Shown: piece by piece, positions 1 through 8,304 of the stretch
Numbering within the stretch: the first letter of the stretch is position 1
How the letters are laid out: each line of letters starts with the position of its first letter
Notes under the pieces: model-generated
Databases searched by the model: none
What the model was told of the DNA's origin: nothing
Seen by the model: the letters and a program-made list of their open reading frames with translations, nothing else
Assembly: GCF_003185915.1 (NCBI RefSeq)
Contig: NZ_QHLZ01000002.1
Span: 372,001-436,000, forward strand
DNA: 64,000 nt
Origin: Arthrobacter psychrochitiniphilus
GTDB lineage: Bacteria; Actinomycetota; Actinomycetes; Actinomycetales; Micrococcaceae
Direction of reading: 5' to 3'
Made by a program: the position numbers and the translations under genes

Positions 1-2
1 TG

Positions 3-584
3 CCGGGCGAGGTTTTGGCCCAGCTGGCCAACCGCGTCCAGCACGCCCTGCGCGCCTTCACCCCCGAGGATGCTAAAGCGCTCAAAGCAACCGTCTCCAC
101 GTTCCCCACCAGCAGTTACGATCTGGGCGAGATCCTGACCAGTGCCGGCATTGGTGAGGCCGTGGTCACCGTCATGAATGAGAACGGTGCTCCCACCCCC
201 GTGGCCTTGACCAGGCTGCGCGCTCCGGGCTCTCTCATGGGTCCCAGCACGGAGGACACCGTCAAGGCTGTCATCGCAGCTTCGGCCTTGCTGGCCACCT
301 ATGGGACCGCCGTGGATCCCGTCTCCGCCTATGAAAAGCTGGCGTCTGCCACCAAAGCCGCCCCCAGCACAGGCCCTGCCGTGGGGACACCCCTGCCGCC
401 ACCTCCCCCTGTGGCGCTTCCCTCCCCCGCGGACGAAAGCGGCATGGCCTCCGACGTCATTGGAGTCTTGGGCGGGGCGTTGGGTGGGGGACTAAAAAGC
501 ATGGTCCGCTCCATGGGCTCATCCCTGGGCCGGAACCTGATGCGGGACATGTTTGGGACTGCGCCGCGGAAACGGCGACGCTGA
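3..584 (+). CDS. HerA-like helicase/ATPase (DUF853, YjgR type), C-terminal part
   Basis: The reading frame is open from the first bases of the window, so this is the 3' end of a longer gene; the TTG at 15 is only an internal codon. The visible segment (VLAQLANRVQHALRAFTP, then GIGEAVVTV and PTPVALTRLRAP) matches the C-terminal lobe of the DUF853/YjgR family of HerA-like hexameric P-loop ATPases. The Walker motifs lie upstream, outside the window. The tail has a Pro-rich linker, a Gly/Ser/Met-rich stretch (IGVLGGALGGGL) and a basic end (PRKRRR), usual for this family. Its physiological role is poorly defined; DNA translocation is inferred from HerA. The next gene follows after 21 nt. Confidence 0.85.
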   Translation, partial: PGEVLAQLANRVQHALRAFTPEDAKALKATVSTFPTSSYDLGEILTSAGIGEAVVTVMNENGAPTPVALTRLRAPGSLMGPSTEDTVKAVIAASALLATYGTAVDPVSAYEKLASATKAAPSTGPAVGTPLPPPPPVALPSPADESGMASDVIGVLGGALGGGLKSMVRSMGSSLGRNLMRDMFGTAPRKRRR

Positions 585-605
585 CGTGGCGGGAGGGCCG
601 GGTTG

Positions 606-1655
606 ATGACAACTGAGTACAGAGCCCTGATTCAAGCCCCTGCCCCTGAACCCGGTACAGTTGACCGCGTGAAGAACGGGACCCAACTCATCAAGATCGC
701 CGCCGTCTGGCTGCTGATTTTCCTGCTCGGTGTTGCCGCGTCAATCGTGACCATTGCGGTTGTCAACACCAAGGATTTTGGGCCTGAGAAGACTGTGGCC
801 AGGTATCTGGACGCGCTCAAGGCCGGTGATGGCGGGACCGCAAGGGGCCTGCTGAACGCCAAAATCCCCGGTGCAAACGCAGCAGCCCTGGACGGCAAAG
901 CCTTGGCGCAGTCCCAGAAGGACGTCAAGGAGCTTTCTATTGCTCCTTCCGTCCCTACCGACGAGAACACAGAACGTGTCACTGTCAGTTACACGGTTAC
1001 TGATGTCCCGTTGAGCACTGATTTTGTGCTCCAAAAGGGCCCCAAACACTGGTTGTTCTTTGACAGTTGGGAAATGGTTCCCGTCACGCTGCCGGTCATC
1101 AACGCCTCCGTGGTCAACGCCAATCAATCCAGCATCAACGGCGTCGAAGCCAATATGCCTGATGGTAAGAACTCCTTTGCCGTCTTCTACCCCGGCAACT
1201 ATGAGCTGGAATACCGCTCGCCACTATTCGCGGCTCCGCCCGTGACGCGCACCGTCACCGGGTCCACCGAAGCAGTCTCCCCTGTCAGCCTGGCAACAGG
1301 ACCCACCAGCGATCTGCTGGCCCAGGTAGATGGAACCATCCGCAAGTATTTGGATGCCTGCGCCAAACAGGCTGTTTTGATGCCCACGGGCTGCCCCCTG
1401 AACGCGGCCACCAACAATAGGGTTCTTTCCTCCGTTGCGTGGTCAATTGTGGAGTACCCAGCCATCACCATCACACCGTTTGGTGGGCAATGGATCATGG
1501 CGCCGCTGAAGTTTAAGGCTCAGGTGGCGTTCAAAGAACAGGACCTTTTCACGGGCCAGGTCTCCCCCGTCAAACAAACGTCAGACTTCAGCTTCACCAC
1601 CAAGCTGACCATCACGGCAAACAACGTGTTGGTCACCCCGGTGCTCGACTTCTAA
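606..1655 (+). CDS. hypothetical single-pass membrane-anchored protein
   Basis: The protein has 349 residues. A cytoplasmic N-terminus of about 25 residues precedes one hydrophobic segment (about residues 29-52, AAVWLLIFLLGVAAS). A large extracytoplasmic part without further membrane segments follows. The first extracellular stretch (about 60-160, with TVARYLDALKAGD) resembles NTF2-like/DUF4878 lipoprotein folds, but I cannot assign a family with confidence. The start was set at ATG 606 because GGGAGG at 592-597 sits 8 nt upstream; TTG at 603 is closer than ideal. It probably forms a transcription unit with the HerA-like ATPase and ends at the hairpin 1712-1750. Function unknown. Confidence 0.75.
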   Translation: MTTEYRALIQAPAPEPGTVDRVKNGTQLIKIAAVWLLIFLLGVAASIVTIAVVNTKDFGPEKTVARYLDALKAGDGGTARGLLNAKIPGANAAALDGKALAQSQKDVKELSIAPSVPTDENTERVTVSYTVTDVPLSTDFVLQKGPKHWLFFDSWEMVPVTLPVINASVVNANQSSINGVEANMPDGKNSFAVFYPGNYELEYRSPLFAAPPVTRTVTGSTEAVSPVSLATGPTSDLLAQVDGTIRKYLDACAKQAVLMPTGCPLNAATNNRVLSSVAWSIVEYPAITITPFGGQWIMAPLKFKAQVAFKEQDLFTGQVSPVKQTSDFSFTTKLTITANNVLVTPVLDF

Positions 1656-1711
1656 GAGCGTCTTCGCCGGGCAGTGTTTTTGCCACATGCGCCCACCGGC
1701 TCATTCCAAGA

Positions 1712-1750
1712 ATAAGAGGACCGGACCCTTGCCGGGTCCGGTCCTCTTAT
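1712..1750. terminator. bidirectional intrinsic terminator
   Basis: Perfect 17-bp inverted repeat (1712-1728 with 1734-1750) and a 5-nt loop. The arms begin and end AT-rich (ATAAGAGG, CCTCTTAT). It lies between the converging membrane protein gene (+) and the NHL/thioredoxin gene (-), so it can serve both. Confidence 0.85.
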
Positions 1751-1783
1751 CTAACTTGCAAAACTAGTACAACAGCGCAGCGT

Positions 1784-3724
1784 TTAGACCCCGCGTAGAT
1801 CCAGCACCAGCTCTGTGGCCCCTGCTGCTGAAAGCACTACCGGGATACCCCAGTCCTGCTGGTACAGGTGGCAGGCCGCATGATCAGGGATCTCACCGTT
1901 AGCGTCCTCGGGACCGTCGCACGCGGCGGCCCTGGCGGTCAGGTGCAGCACACCTTCGGGAATGCCGGCGGCCAGAACCAGTGTCCGGTGCAGGCCCACG
2001 GAGGTTCCGCCGCCGCTTAGCAACAGCTCCGGCGGTGTGGAAGAGACCTTCAACTGGGTGGGGTCCCCCCAGCGGTCATCGAGTTTCTGCCCGGTTGGTG
2101 CGGAGAAGTTAATGGTGAGTTCCAGTTCACCGGGGGCAACCTCGGTTTTGGGCCGCTGCGTCTGAGCCGCTCCCTCATCTACCTGCAAGGCGTTCTTGGG
2201 CAGGGGAAGGCGGATCAGCTGGTGCTTGTTGGACTCAACCACAATGAGCAGCGGCACCTCTCCCGTTTCATCCAGCAGAACATCACTGGGCTCGGCCAAA
2301 CCGCGGGCCAGGGTACTGACGGTTTTTGTGGCCGGATCATAGCGGCGCACGGCACCGTTGTAGGTGTCTGCAACTGCCACTGAACCATCAGGGAGCACCG
2401 CCACACCCAGTGGGTGCTGCAGGCGCGCTTGGGCTGCCTCGCCGTCACGGAAACCGAAATCAAAGAGTCCCTCGCCAAGGGCCGTCTCAACGTCCACCGC
2501 GCCTCCGTCTGAGAATTTGAGCACGCGCAAGGCGGATGTTTCAGAATCAGCAACCCAGATATTGCCCTTGGCGTCTTCTGTGACACCTGAGGGCTGGGCA
2601 AACCAGGCCTGCGCTCCCGGGCCATCCAGCAAGCCTTCAAGGCCATTGCCAGCGATCACAGTGACGGCGCCGCTGAGCGGGTCAAAATCAAAAATCTGGT
2701 GGGTTCCAGCCATCGCCACCACCACTGTCTCCAGAGCCGAAGAGTAGGCAACGTCCCACGGAGAGGACAGTGCTATCTCAAGCGGCGCGGTGCCGAGGTA
2801 AGTCTCCGAGGCTGCTTCGCCGTGGTCAGTCACACGGGCGGGGCCAGCATCCAGGAGCCGCTGGATACCGTTGCCAGCCAACGTGCGGACCGCCCCCGTT
2901 GCCAGCGTAATCCCGCGCAGGCGGTGGTTGACCGAATCCGCCACAACAACGTCGTAACCCACCGAGGCGGCGAGCTGCTCCGGGAGCAGTGCCAAACCAT
3001 GAGGTTCATTGAACATGGCGTCCTCGGCCGTGCCGTCCAGGAAGCCCTTGGTGCCCGAGCCTATGGTGCGGACCAGGGTAGTCAGATCCGGGCCGGTTTC
3101 CACGAGGCGGTGATGGCCGGTGTCCGAGACCAAGAAGTTGCCATTGGTCAGGGGCAGCACCTTGCCGGGGAATCGAAGATCGCGAATAACAGGTTCTGGC
3201 GCAACGTAGGGGCCATCTCCCCGGTGCAAAGTGCCCTTGGCCTCATGCTCGGCAATGAGCTCGGGGATCAGGGTGGCCAGGCCAGCGGCATGGCCCTCAC
3301 CTGATAGGTGCGCCACAATGTAGCCCTCCGGGTCAACAACCACCAGCGTGGGCCAGGCCCGGGCGGCGTACGCCTGCCAAGTGACCAACTCGGGATCGTC
3401 AAGGACCGGGTGTTGGATATCGTAACGTTCTACGGCAGAGGCAAGGGCTACCGGATCAGCCTCATGCTCAAACTTGGGAGAATGCACACCAACCGTCACC
3501 AGGACGTCCTTGAATTCGGTCTCCAGGGGGCGCAACTCATCCAGGACGTGCAGGCAATTGATGCAGCAGAAGGTCCAAAAGTCCAAAATGACGATCTTGC
3601 CGCGCAGCTTTTCCAGAGTCAGTTCAACGCCACCGGTGTTCAACCAGCCGCGACCTTCAAGCTCCGATGCCCGCACCCTGACAGGGTTGGCTGAGGTGGA
3701 GGTGGTTTTTGTTGCGGAATCCAC
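1784..3724 (-). CDS. NHL-repeat thioredoxin-fold protein (NHLRC2-like)
   Basis: 646 residues. The N-terminal part is a thioredoxin-like domain (about 20-165) with the motif TFCCINCLHV, cysteines near positions 53, 54 and 57; CCINC is the form seen in NHLRC2-type proteins. From about 185 to 520 the sequence has beta-propeller NHL repeats (for example DTGHHRLVE, ADSVNHRLRG, ADTYNGAVRRYDP). A C-terminal domain (about 540-646) follows. No signal peptide is visible, so a cytoplasmic location is likely. The start is GTG at 3724, sharing one base with the TAG stop of the upstream CopD-CtaG gene (TAGTG). This implies translational coupling and suggests, by context only, a link to copper or oxidase maturation. 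Ends at terminator 1712-1750. Confidence 0.9.
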   Translation of the reverse strand: MDSATKTTSTSANPVRVRASELEGRGWLNTGGVELTLEKLRGKIVILDFWTFCCINCLHVLDELRPLETEFKDVLVTVGVHSPKFEHEADPVALASAVERYDIQHPVLDDPELVTWQAYAARAWPTLVVVDPEGYIVAHLSGEGHAAGLATLIPELIAEHEAKGTLHRGDGPYVAPEPVIRDLRFPGKVLPLTNGNFLVSDTGHHRLVETGPDLTTLVRTIGSGTKGFLDGTAEDAMFNEPHGLALLPEQLAASVGYDVVVADSVNHRLRGITLATGAVRTLAGNGIQRLLDAGPARVTDHGEAASETYLGTAPLEIALSSPWDVAYSSALETVVVAMAGTHQIFDFDPLSGAVTVIAGNGLEGLLDGPGAQAWFAQPSGVTEDAKGNIWVADSETSALRVLKFSDGGAVDVETALGEGLFDFGFRDGEAAQARLQHPLGVAVLPDGSVAVADTYNGAVRRYDPATKTVSTLARGLAEPSDVLLDETGEVPLLIVVESNKHQLIRLPLPKNALQVDEGAAQTQRPKTEVAPGELELTINFSAPTGQKLDDRWGDPTQLKVSSTPPELLLSGGGTSVGLHRTLVLAAGIPEGVLHLTARAAACDGPEDANGEIPDHAACHLYQQDWGIPVVLSAAGATELVLDLRGV

Positions 3725-6051
3725 TAGTTCGCTTCTCCTTGTGTTCCGGCCGGGGTCTCCGACTCACGGATATATCTGTTCTCGGTGGTGCTGTTCTTCG
3801 CCGCCCTGTTCTCGGCGTCTCCGGTCTCGGCGGGCCGCTCCTGCTCAGCGACTCCCAGACCGGAGTCTCCGTGGGTGGCGCCCGCGGTGGCACGGTGGCG
3901 CTGCGGTAGGTGCGGAACCCGGCCGCTGTTCGCCATGGCCGTATCACGGGCCGCCAGCTGGGCGAACATGTCATTGTAAGCACCCAGTTCGGCGTACTTA
4001 TTCCTGTCCGCTGCCCGGTCCTTGCGTTTAGTCTCCCGCGCATCAGACTTTGACCACATATAGGCCACACCCATGGCGATCAGAAGAGTGGGGAATTCTC
4101 CCAGCCCCCACGCAATGCCACCTGCGGTTTGCTGGTCAACCAGCGCGGAATCACCCCAGGGCCGGCCCATGTTGCCGAAGTACTCACCGCTGAGCAGTGA
4201 GGTGGACATCATCAATGACACGCCAAAGAATGCGTGGAAGGCCATGGTGGCCAACAGCAGAACCAACCGCAAGGGGTAGGGCGCCCTGGTGGGAAGGGGG
4301 TCCTCACCGATCATGCTCTGCACAAAGATGTAACCGGTGATGGTGAAGTGCACAATCATGAGTTCATGACCCACGTGGTAGCGCATCGCGAAGTTGAAAG
4401 CCGGCGAGTAGTAGAACAGGAACAGGCTGCCGGAAAAGTTTGCGGCAGCAAACAACGGGTGCGTGATGACTTTGGAGTACTTGGAGTGAACCAGTACCAG
4501 AATCCATTCGCGGATTCCCCGCGATCCGTCCCTGCGTGGCGCGAGCGCCTGCAAGGCCAGCGAGATAGGTGAACCTATCGCCATGAACAGCGGGGCCACC
4601 GCCATCAGTGCCATGTGCTCCACCATATGGGCGCTGAAGGTTACGGCACCATAAACGGCCGGACCACCAGAGGTGATGTAAACCAGGGCCAGCAGGCCAG
4701 CGAACCAGGAGACGCTGCGCAGCACAGACCACTTGTCTCCACGCTTGCGCAATTTTATGACGCCCATCAGGTAGGCGGCACCGGCCAGCACGGCAAAAGC
4801 CACCCACAGCCAGTCCATCCGCCATTCGCTGAACCAGCGCGAGGTCACCAATTCCGGCGGTAGCGGGTAGCCCGTGAGGATTTGTGCAGGAGAGAGAGCC
4901 TCGACGCTCAACTCGCGGGACTGCGGTGGTGCCGAGCGGCCAAGGCCAACGGCAATACCGCTGACAATGCCCATGACCAACAGCTCCACAAAAATGAGCT
5001 GCCACAACAAGCGGCGGGAATTTGCCGTCTCCTTCCGGCCGCCTGCCAACCGTGGAATAATCCATTCCCGGTGCATGTAACCAATGACTCCCAGCACTAC
5101 TGTTGCCGCGGACTTAGCCACGATGAGTTGTCCGTAGGTGGAGTAGAAAAGGTCATGCCAGCTGGTGATGCGGATGGCCGCGTTGATGACGCCCGAGCCG
5201 GCCACGGCCACGAAGGCAAAAAGTGCCAGCGCGGAGAAACGCTTCAAGGTTTGGGCCGTGATCTTGCCTAAAACCCCGGAAATTACCACCAGGACAATGA
5301 TGCCCCCCACCCACAGGGAGGCGCCGGTAACATGCAGGAACAGCGAGTTCACTGCCCCCTTGTGGTCAGCACTGGAGGCCGAATGCCCAATCAGGGCCTG
5401 CGGGATGAAGGAGAGTACCGCCAGCACCAGAGGCACAGCCAATGCGCTGATATTGCGCAGGCCAAAAGTCAAGGTGGTGACTACAGCGGCAACAATCGTG
5501 ATGATCAACCAGGCTTGTCCCACAGGAAGATCGGTGATGAAGAACACCAACATGTTGGTGTAGTCACTGCTGCCGTTCAAGGCTAGACCCGAAATGCTGG
5601 AGTACGTCAGTACCAGTACGGCAATAGCTGAAAGGGTCCATACTCCGCCAGCCACCATGGCAAGCGTCATGGCCCGGGCAAAAGCTGGATGTTCCGGCAC
5701 TGTGACGCGCTTGGCGGCGTCGATCTTCTGGCTACCCGAATGCGGACGGTGCGTCTTGAGGTCCTTAGGCAGAATCACTACCGCGAACACCAACGCACCA
5801 ATGACCGCGGAAAGGGCCAGATTATGAATGGTGGTAGCCACGGGCAGGCCCCAGCGCGTGAACGCGCCCGGATCGGCGAGCAATTGCACAGCAGTGGCCC
5901 CGGTCCACAGCAGCGATAACACCACTGCCACCATGGCAGCTGCCAAACCCAGCCACCACCAGGGGCTGGGAATACCGTCGGCAAAAGTACCCCCACGCGC
6001 TGGAGCAGGGGTGCGGACTGTGGCTACTGAGGAAGACTCTTTGGGTGACAC
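3724..6051 (-). CDS. CopD/CtaG fusion: copper import and cytochrome c oxidase assembly protein
   Basis: 775 residues in a polytopic membrane protein. The N-terminal half carries a CopD-type copper-resistance region (HVTGASLWVGGIIVLVV and later helices). The C-terminal half is a CtaG_Caa3 domain (AHMVEHMALMAVAPLFMAIGSP, VGHELMIVHFTITGYIF, with conserved His and Met as candidate copper ligands). About 13-14 membrane spans are expected. A long charged, low-complexity tail of about 100 residues follows. The family is thought to move copper to cytochrome oxidase. I chose GTG 6051 because the frame upstream has no membrane character and AGGAG and GGGAGG lie just before it; the frame stays open to 6168. 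Coupled to the downstream NHL/thioredoxin gene. Confidence 0.88.
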   Translation of the reverse strand: MSPKESSSVATVRTPAPARGGTFADGIPSPWWWLGLAAAMVAVVLSLLWTGATAVQLLADPGAFTRWGLPVATTIHNLALSAVIGALVFAVVILPKDLKTHRPHSGSQKIDAAKRVTVPEHPAFARAMTLAMVAGGVWTLSAIAVLVLTYSSISGLALNGSSDYTNMLVFFITDLPVGQAWLIITIVAAVVTTLTFGLRNISALAVPLVLAVLSFIPQALIGHSASSADHKGAVNSLFLHVTGASLWVGGIIVLVVISGVLGKITAQTLKRFSALALFAFVAVAGSGVINAAIRITSWHDLFYSTYGQLIVAKSAATVVLGVIGYMHREWIIPRLAGGRKETANSRRLLWQLIFVELLVMGIVSGIAVGLGRSAPPQSRELSVEALSPAQILTGYPLPPELVTSRWFSEWRMDWLWVAFAVLAGAAYLMGVIKLRKRGDKWSVLRSVSWFAGLLALVYITSGGPAVYGAVTFSAHMVEHMALMAVAPLFMAIGSPISLALQALAPRRDGSRGIREWILVLVHSKYSKVITHPLFAAANFSGSLFLFYYSPAFNFAMRYHVGHELMIVHFTITGYIFVQSMIGEDPLPTRAPYPLRLVLLLATMAFHAFFGVSLMMSTSLLSGEYFGNMGRPWGDSALVDQQTAGGIAWGLGEFPTLLIAMGVAYMWSKSDARETKRKDRAADRNKYAELGAYNDMFAQLAARDTAMANSGRVPHLPQRHRATAGATHGDSGLGVAEQERPAETGDAENRAAKNSTTENRYIRESETPAGTQGEAN

Positions 6052-6193
6052 CCTCCCATTCTCCTGCACCTTGTGAACATCGGGCGAATCAGGGATCTCA
6101 CAGGAATGTCCCGGAGCCAATAAAAACTGGCCACCGTTTCCCCCGAACGTTGGGCAGCGGCGCCGCAACCGGGTAGGAACCGGCCTTAAATGT

Positions 6194-6227
6194 CTGAAGG
6201 CGGCCCGCTGATGCCGGCCGCCTTCAG
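6194..6227 (-). terminator. hairpin downstream of hup
   Basis: Perfect 12-bp inverted repeat (6194-6205 with 6216-6227), 10-nt loop, 17 nt after the hup stop. No strong T-run follows on the minus strand, so termination efficiency is uncertain. Confidence 0.6.
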
Positions 6228-6243
6228 GGAAACTGTGCAGAAA

Positions 6244-6525
6244 TTACTTCTTGACAGCAGCCTTCAGCTTGGAGCCAGCGGAGAGCTTCACGCTGTGGCC
6301 TGCTGCGATCTCAATTGCCTCACCCGTCTGGGGGTTGCGGCCGGTGCGTGCTGCGCGGTCGGTGCGCTCGATGGAGAGCCAGCCCGGGATGGTGATCTTT
6401 TCGCCAGCTGCAACGGAGCTCTCGAAGACGGAGAAGAGTGCATCCAAAACAGCGTTAACTGCGGTCTGGCTGGTCTCAGCCTTTGCAGCAACTTCAGCAA
6501 CCAATTCGCTACGGTTCTTAGCCAT
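6244..6525 (-). CDS. hup: HU family DNA-binding protein
   Basis: 93 residues, the usual length for HU without the long lysine-rich tail of mycobacterial HupB. MAKNRSELVAEVA opens the helical dimerisation part, and GWLSIERTDRAARTGRNPQTG is the DNA-binding beta-arm containing the conserved RNPQTG. It is a nucleoid-associated protein that bends DNA and compacts the chromosome. The start is fixed by a strong AGGAGGA 7 nt upstream of the ATG. It is monocistronic, with a TTGACA promoter upstream and a hairpin downstream. Confidence 0.96.
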   Translation of the reverse strand: MAKNRSELVAEVAAKAETSQTAVNAVLDALFSVFESSVAAGEKITIPGWLSIERTDRAARTGRNPQTGEAIEIAAGHSVKLSAGSKLKAAVKK

Positions 6526-6548
6526 GTTTGTCCTCCTGGACGTAAAGT

Positions 6549-6577
6549 GAATCCAATTCCACGCGGTTGAGTGTCAA
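6549..6577 (-). promoter_or_regulatory. hup promoter
   Basis: On the minus strand a perfect TTGACA (6577-6572) is followed after 17 nt by GGATTC (6554-6549), a weak -10. The hup SD and ATG follow within 30 nt. Confidence 0.5.
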
Positions 6578-6793
6578 CCACTGCTAGCGAACTTACCAGT
6601 ATTTCCGCGGAAATCCGGCAAATTTGGGCGTTTTTCAGTGATTTCGCAGACAAATTCCCCGGATTCTAGGGTTATTTCGCTCTCAGCCGAGCTTTTTACC
6701 TCCCCCAGCCGCGAAGTCCGGGGCCAGAACAGGGCCGCAACACCCGCCACCGCAGCCACCCAGAAGGTCGTCTGAGCAAATTAAGAGGGCAGC
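6578..6793 (-). other. intergenic region with a short membrane-helix-like reading frame
   Basis: This stretch between the hup promoter and the ribosomal operon terminator has no convincing gene. On the minus strand a frame from about 6777 reads FAQTTFWVAAVAGVAALFWPR and continues to a stop at 6574. It resembles the last helix of a transporter, but a stop codon precedes it and it has no SD. It may be a decayed 3' fragment or chance. Confidence 0.3.
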
Positions 6794-6827
6794 AAAAAGG
6801 CGGTGACCCGAAGGTCACCGCCTTTTT
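6794..6827 (-). terminator. terminator of the rpmB-rpmG-rpsN operon
   Basis: Perfect 15-bp stem (6794-6808 with 6813-6827) with a CGAA tetraloop. It begins AAAAA and ends TTTTT, so it has a T-run on either strand. It lies 29 nt after rpsN. Confidence 0.9.
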
Positions 6828-6856
6828 CAGACTAGCTTTACCAGCCTAAGCCGGTA

Positions 6857-7162
6857 TTACCAGCTGGACTTCTTGATACCGGGCAGTTCGCCAGCGTGCG
6901 CCATCTTGCGGAAGCGTACACGGGAGATGCCGAACTTCTGGAGCGTTCCACGCGGACGGCCGTCAATGGCGTCGCGGTTACGAACACGTACCGGCGAGGC
7001 GTTGCGGGGGAGCTTCTGCAGGCCCAGGCGGGCTGCTTCTTTCTCTTCCGGAGTGGAGGCCGGGTTAACGAGGGCCTTCTTGAGGGCGAGACGCTTCTCG
7101 GCGTAACGCTCTACGATGACCTTGCGCTGCTCGTTCTTCGCGATCATGGACTTCTTAGCCAT
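6857..7162 (-). CDS. rpsN: 30S ribosomal protein S14, zinc-independent type
   Basis: 101 residues starting [13 protein letters not shown] and ending [11 protein letters not shown]. This is the long bacterial S14 form, with no CxxC zinc ribbon; the short zinc form is about 61 residues. It is part of the 30S head. The start ATG at 7162 lies 4 nt after the rpmG stop, and its SD (GAGAGGAG) is inside the end of rpmG. An in-frame upstream start at 7189 would overlap rpmG and is rejected. Last gene of the operon. Confidence 0.96.
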   Translation of the reverse strand: MAKKSMIAKNEQRKVIVERYAEKRLALKKALVNPASTPEEKEAARLGLQKLPRNASPVRVRNRDAIDGRPRGTLQKFGISRVRFRKMAHAGELPGIKKSSW

Positions 7163-7166
7163 AGTC

Positions 7167-7334
7167 TTAGCGCTCCTCTCGGAATTCAACGTGCTGACGG
7201 ATCTTGGGATCGTACTTCTTCAGAACCAAACGGTCCGGAGTGTTACGACGGTTCTTGCGTGTTACATACGTGAAACCAGTGCCCGCGGTGCTCTTGAGCT
7301 TGATGATCGGACGTACGTCCTTGTCTTTTGCCAC
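7167..7334 (-). CDS. rpmG: 50S ribosomal protein L33, zinc-independent type
   Basis: A short gene of 55 residues beginning GTG GCA AAA GAC; the protein reads [20 protein letters not shown] and ends HVEFREER. It has no cysteine, so the CxxC zinc ribbon of canonical L33 is missing. The GTG start shares its first base with the TAG stop of rpmB (TAGTG), so translation is probably coupled. In mycobacteria and streptomycetes such cysteine-free L28/L33/S14 paralogues are Zur-controlled zinc-sparing copies. In Micrococcaceae they may be the only copies; this window cannot tell. Confidence 0.95.
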   Translation of the reverse strand: MAKDKDVRPIIKLKSTAGTGFTYVTRKNRRNTPDRLVLKKYDPKIRQHVEFREER

Positions 7335-7570
7335 TAGAGCTTCACCCCACGAGCGAGAATGTCGGCGACGACGGAGTCAATACCGCGAACGTCGATGGTC
7401 TTGATGCCCTTGACGGAAAGCTGCAACGTAACGTTGCGGCGCAAGGACGGTACCCAGTAGCGCTTCTTCTGGATATTCGGATCGAACCGACGCTTGTTGC
7501 GGCGGTGCGAGTGCGAAATGCTATGTCCGAAGCCCGGCTCGGCTCCAGTCACCTGGCAATGAGCTGCCAT
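7334..7570 (-). CDS. rpmB: 50S ribosomal protein L28, zinc-independent type
   Basis: 78 residues starting [20 protein letters not shown] and ending DILARGVKL. There is a single Cys instead of two CxxC pairs, so it is the cysteine-poor L28 class. ATG 7570 has AGGAG just upstream (AGGAGTGATC-ATG); the ATG two codons earlier is inside the SD region. It is first in the operon and coupled to rpmG by TAGTG. A promoter is visible at 7585-7613. Confidence 0.96.
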   Translation of the reverse strand: MAAHCQVTGAEPGFGHSISHSHRRNKRRFDPNIQKKRYWVPSLRRNVTLQLSVKGIKTIDVRGIDSVVADILARGVKL

Positions 7571-7584
7571 GATCACTCCTAATA

Positions 7585-7617
7585 AATATGTGAATACGGT
7601 TCACTGGTGTAAACCGT
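7585..7617 (-). promoter_or_regulatory. promoter and possible operator of rpmB-rpmG-rpsN
   Basis: On the minus strand TTTACA (7613-7608), a 17-nt spacer and CATATT (7590-7585) form a promoter close to the rpmB SD. A 6-bp inverted repeat, ACGGTT (7596-7601) and AACCGT (7612-7617), overlaps the -35 and spacer and could bind a regulator. A second inverted repeat lies further upstream at 7654-7680 (CCCAAC...GTTGGG around TCATGAAAATGA). It faintly resembles a Zur-type site but is not a good match. Confidence 0.45.
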
Positions 7618-7962
7618 GCGAATAGGCAGCGTCCGCTCTTGGACAGCATGATTCCCAACCGTCATTTTCATGATGTTGGGGAAAAGGCCATCGAAGCGAC
7701 TACCCGAATGCACGCAACTTGAGCCCCTAACTACCGGCCAGCGGGAGGATAATCACCGCAAACCGGAGCAATTGCACACGCTCCGCGCTACCTAGCGCCT
7801 ACCCAGTCTAGTTGGAAAGGCTCGATTATCCCTAATTGGCCCATATCATGGCGCACATCAAACGGGCAGACGGTGGCGGAAAGGTATCCTCGCGCCCCGG
7901 CCGCCTGTCCCCCAAATCCTTCAGTGCTCCACGCCCAGTGCCCTAGGAACAGGGCCCTAGGC
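7618..7962. other. intergenic region upstream of rpmB
   Basis: No gene is supported here. It contains the inverted repeat at 7654-7680 and a direct repeat GCCCTAGG at 7940-7947 and 7954-7961. Confidence 0.5.
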
Positions 7963-8154
7963 TCAAAAATTACGGGCGAAACGGACGGGCCAAATCCCCC
8001 GGATTTCTTGGTGGTCAGCCGGCTGATCCACCGCCATTGCTAAAACGGATTCAGTTTCATCCGCAAAGAATTGCTCACCAATAAATTTTTGCGTTTCAGG
8101 CACGTCTAATTGCCTCTGTACTAAATTCAAGACCGATCCCACTGCAACGCTCAT
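7963..8154 (-). CDS. possible small hypothetical protein
   Basis: A frame of 63 residues from ATG 8154, with GGAAGG about 8 nt upstream. The product would start MSVAVGSVLNLVQRQLDVP and end WPVRFARNF; it has no recognised domain, signal or membrane segment. The codons include several TTA and are AT-richer than in neighbouring genes. That means either a recently acquired small gene or a chance frame. A GTG at 8214 in the same frame is a less likely start. Low confidence. Confidence 0.3.
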   Translation of the reverse strand: MSVAVGSVLNLVQRQLDVPETQKFIGEQFFADETESVLAMAVDQPADHQEIRGIWPVRFARNF

Positions 8155-8304
8155 GGCGCATTCCTTCCAGCATCCCCAGCATTCCGATCTTCCCTTGATC
8201 GTTGCTTTAGACACTACGGGCGGGCCGGAGGCACGGCATCGGTAATTACTACGTATCTTTCACCCGGAGGGGCACCACTGCATGGTTTGGTGCCTGCGAA
8301 AAAA

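Noticed and set aside
7654..7680. Zur box upstream of rpmB
   Set aside because: There is inverted symmetry and a TGAAAATGA half, but the other half does not match; listed only as a weak candidate.
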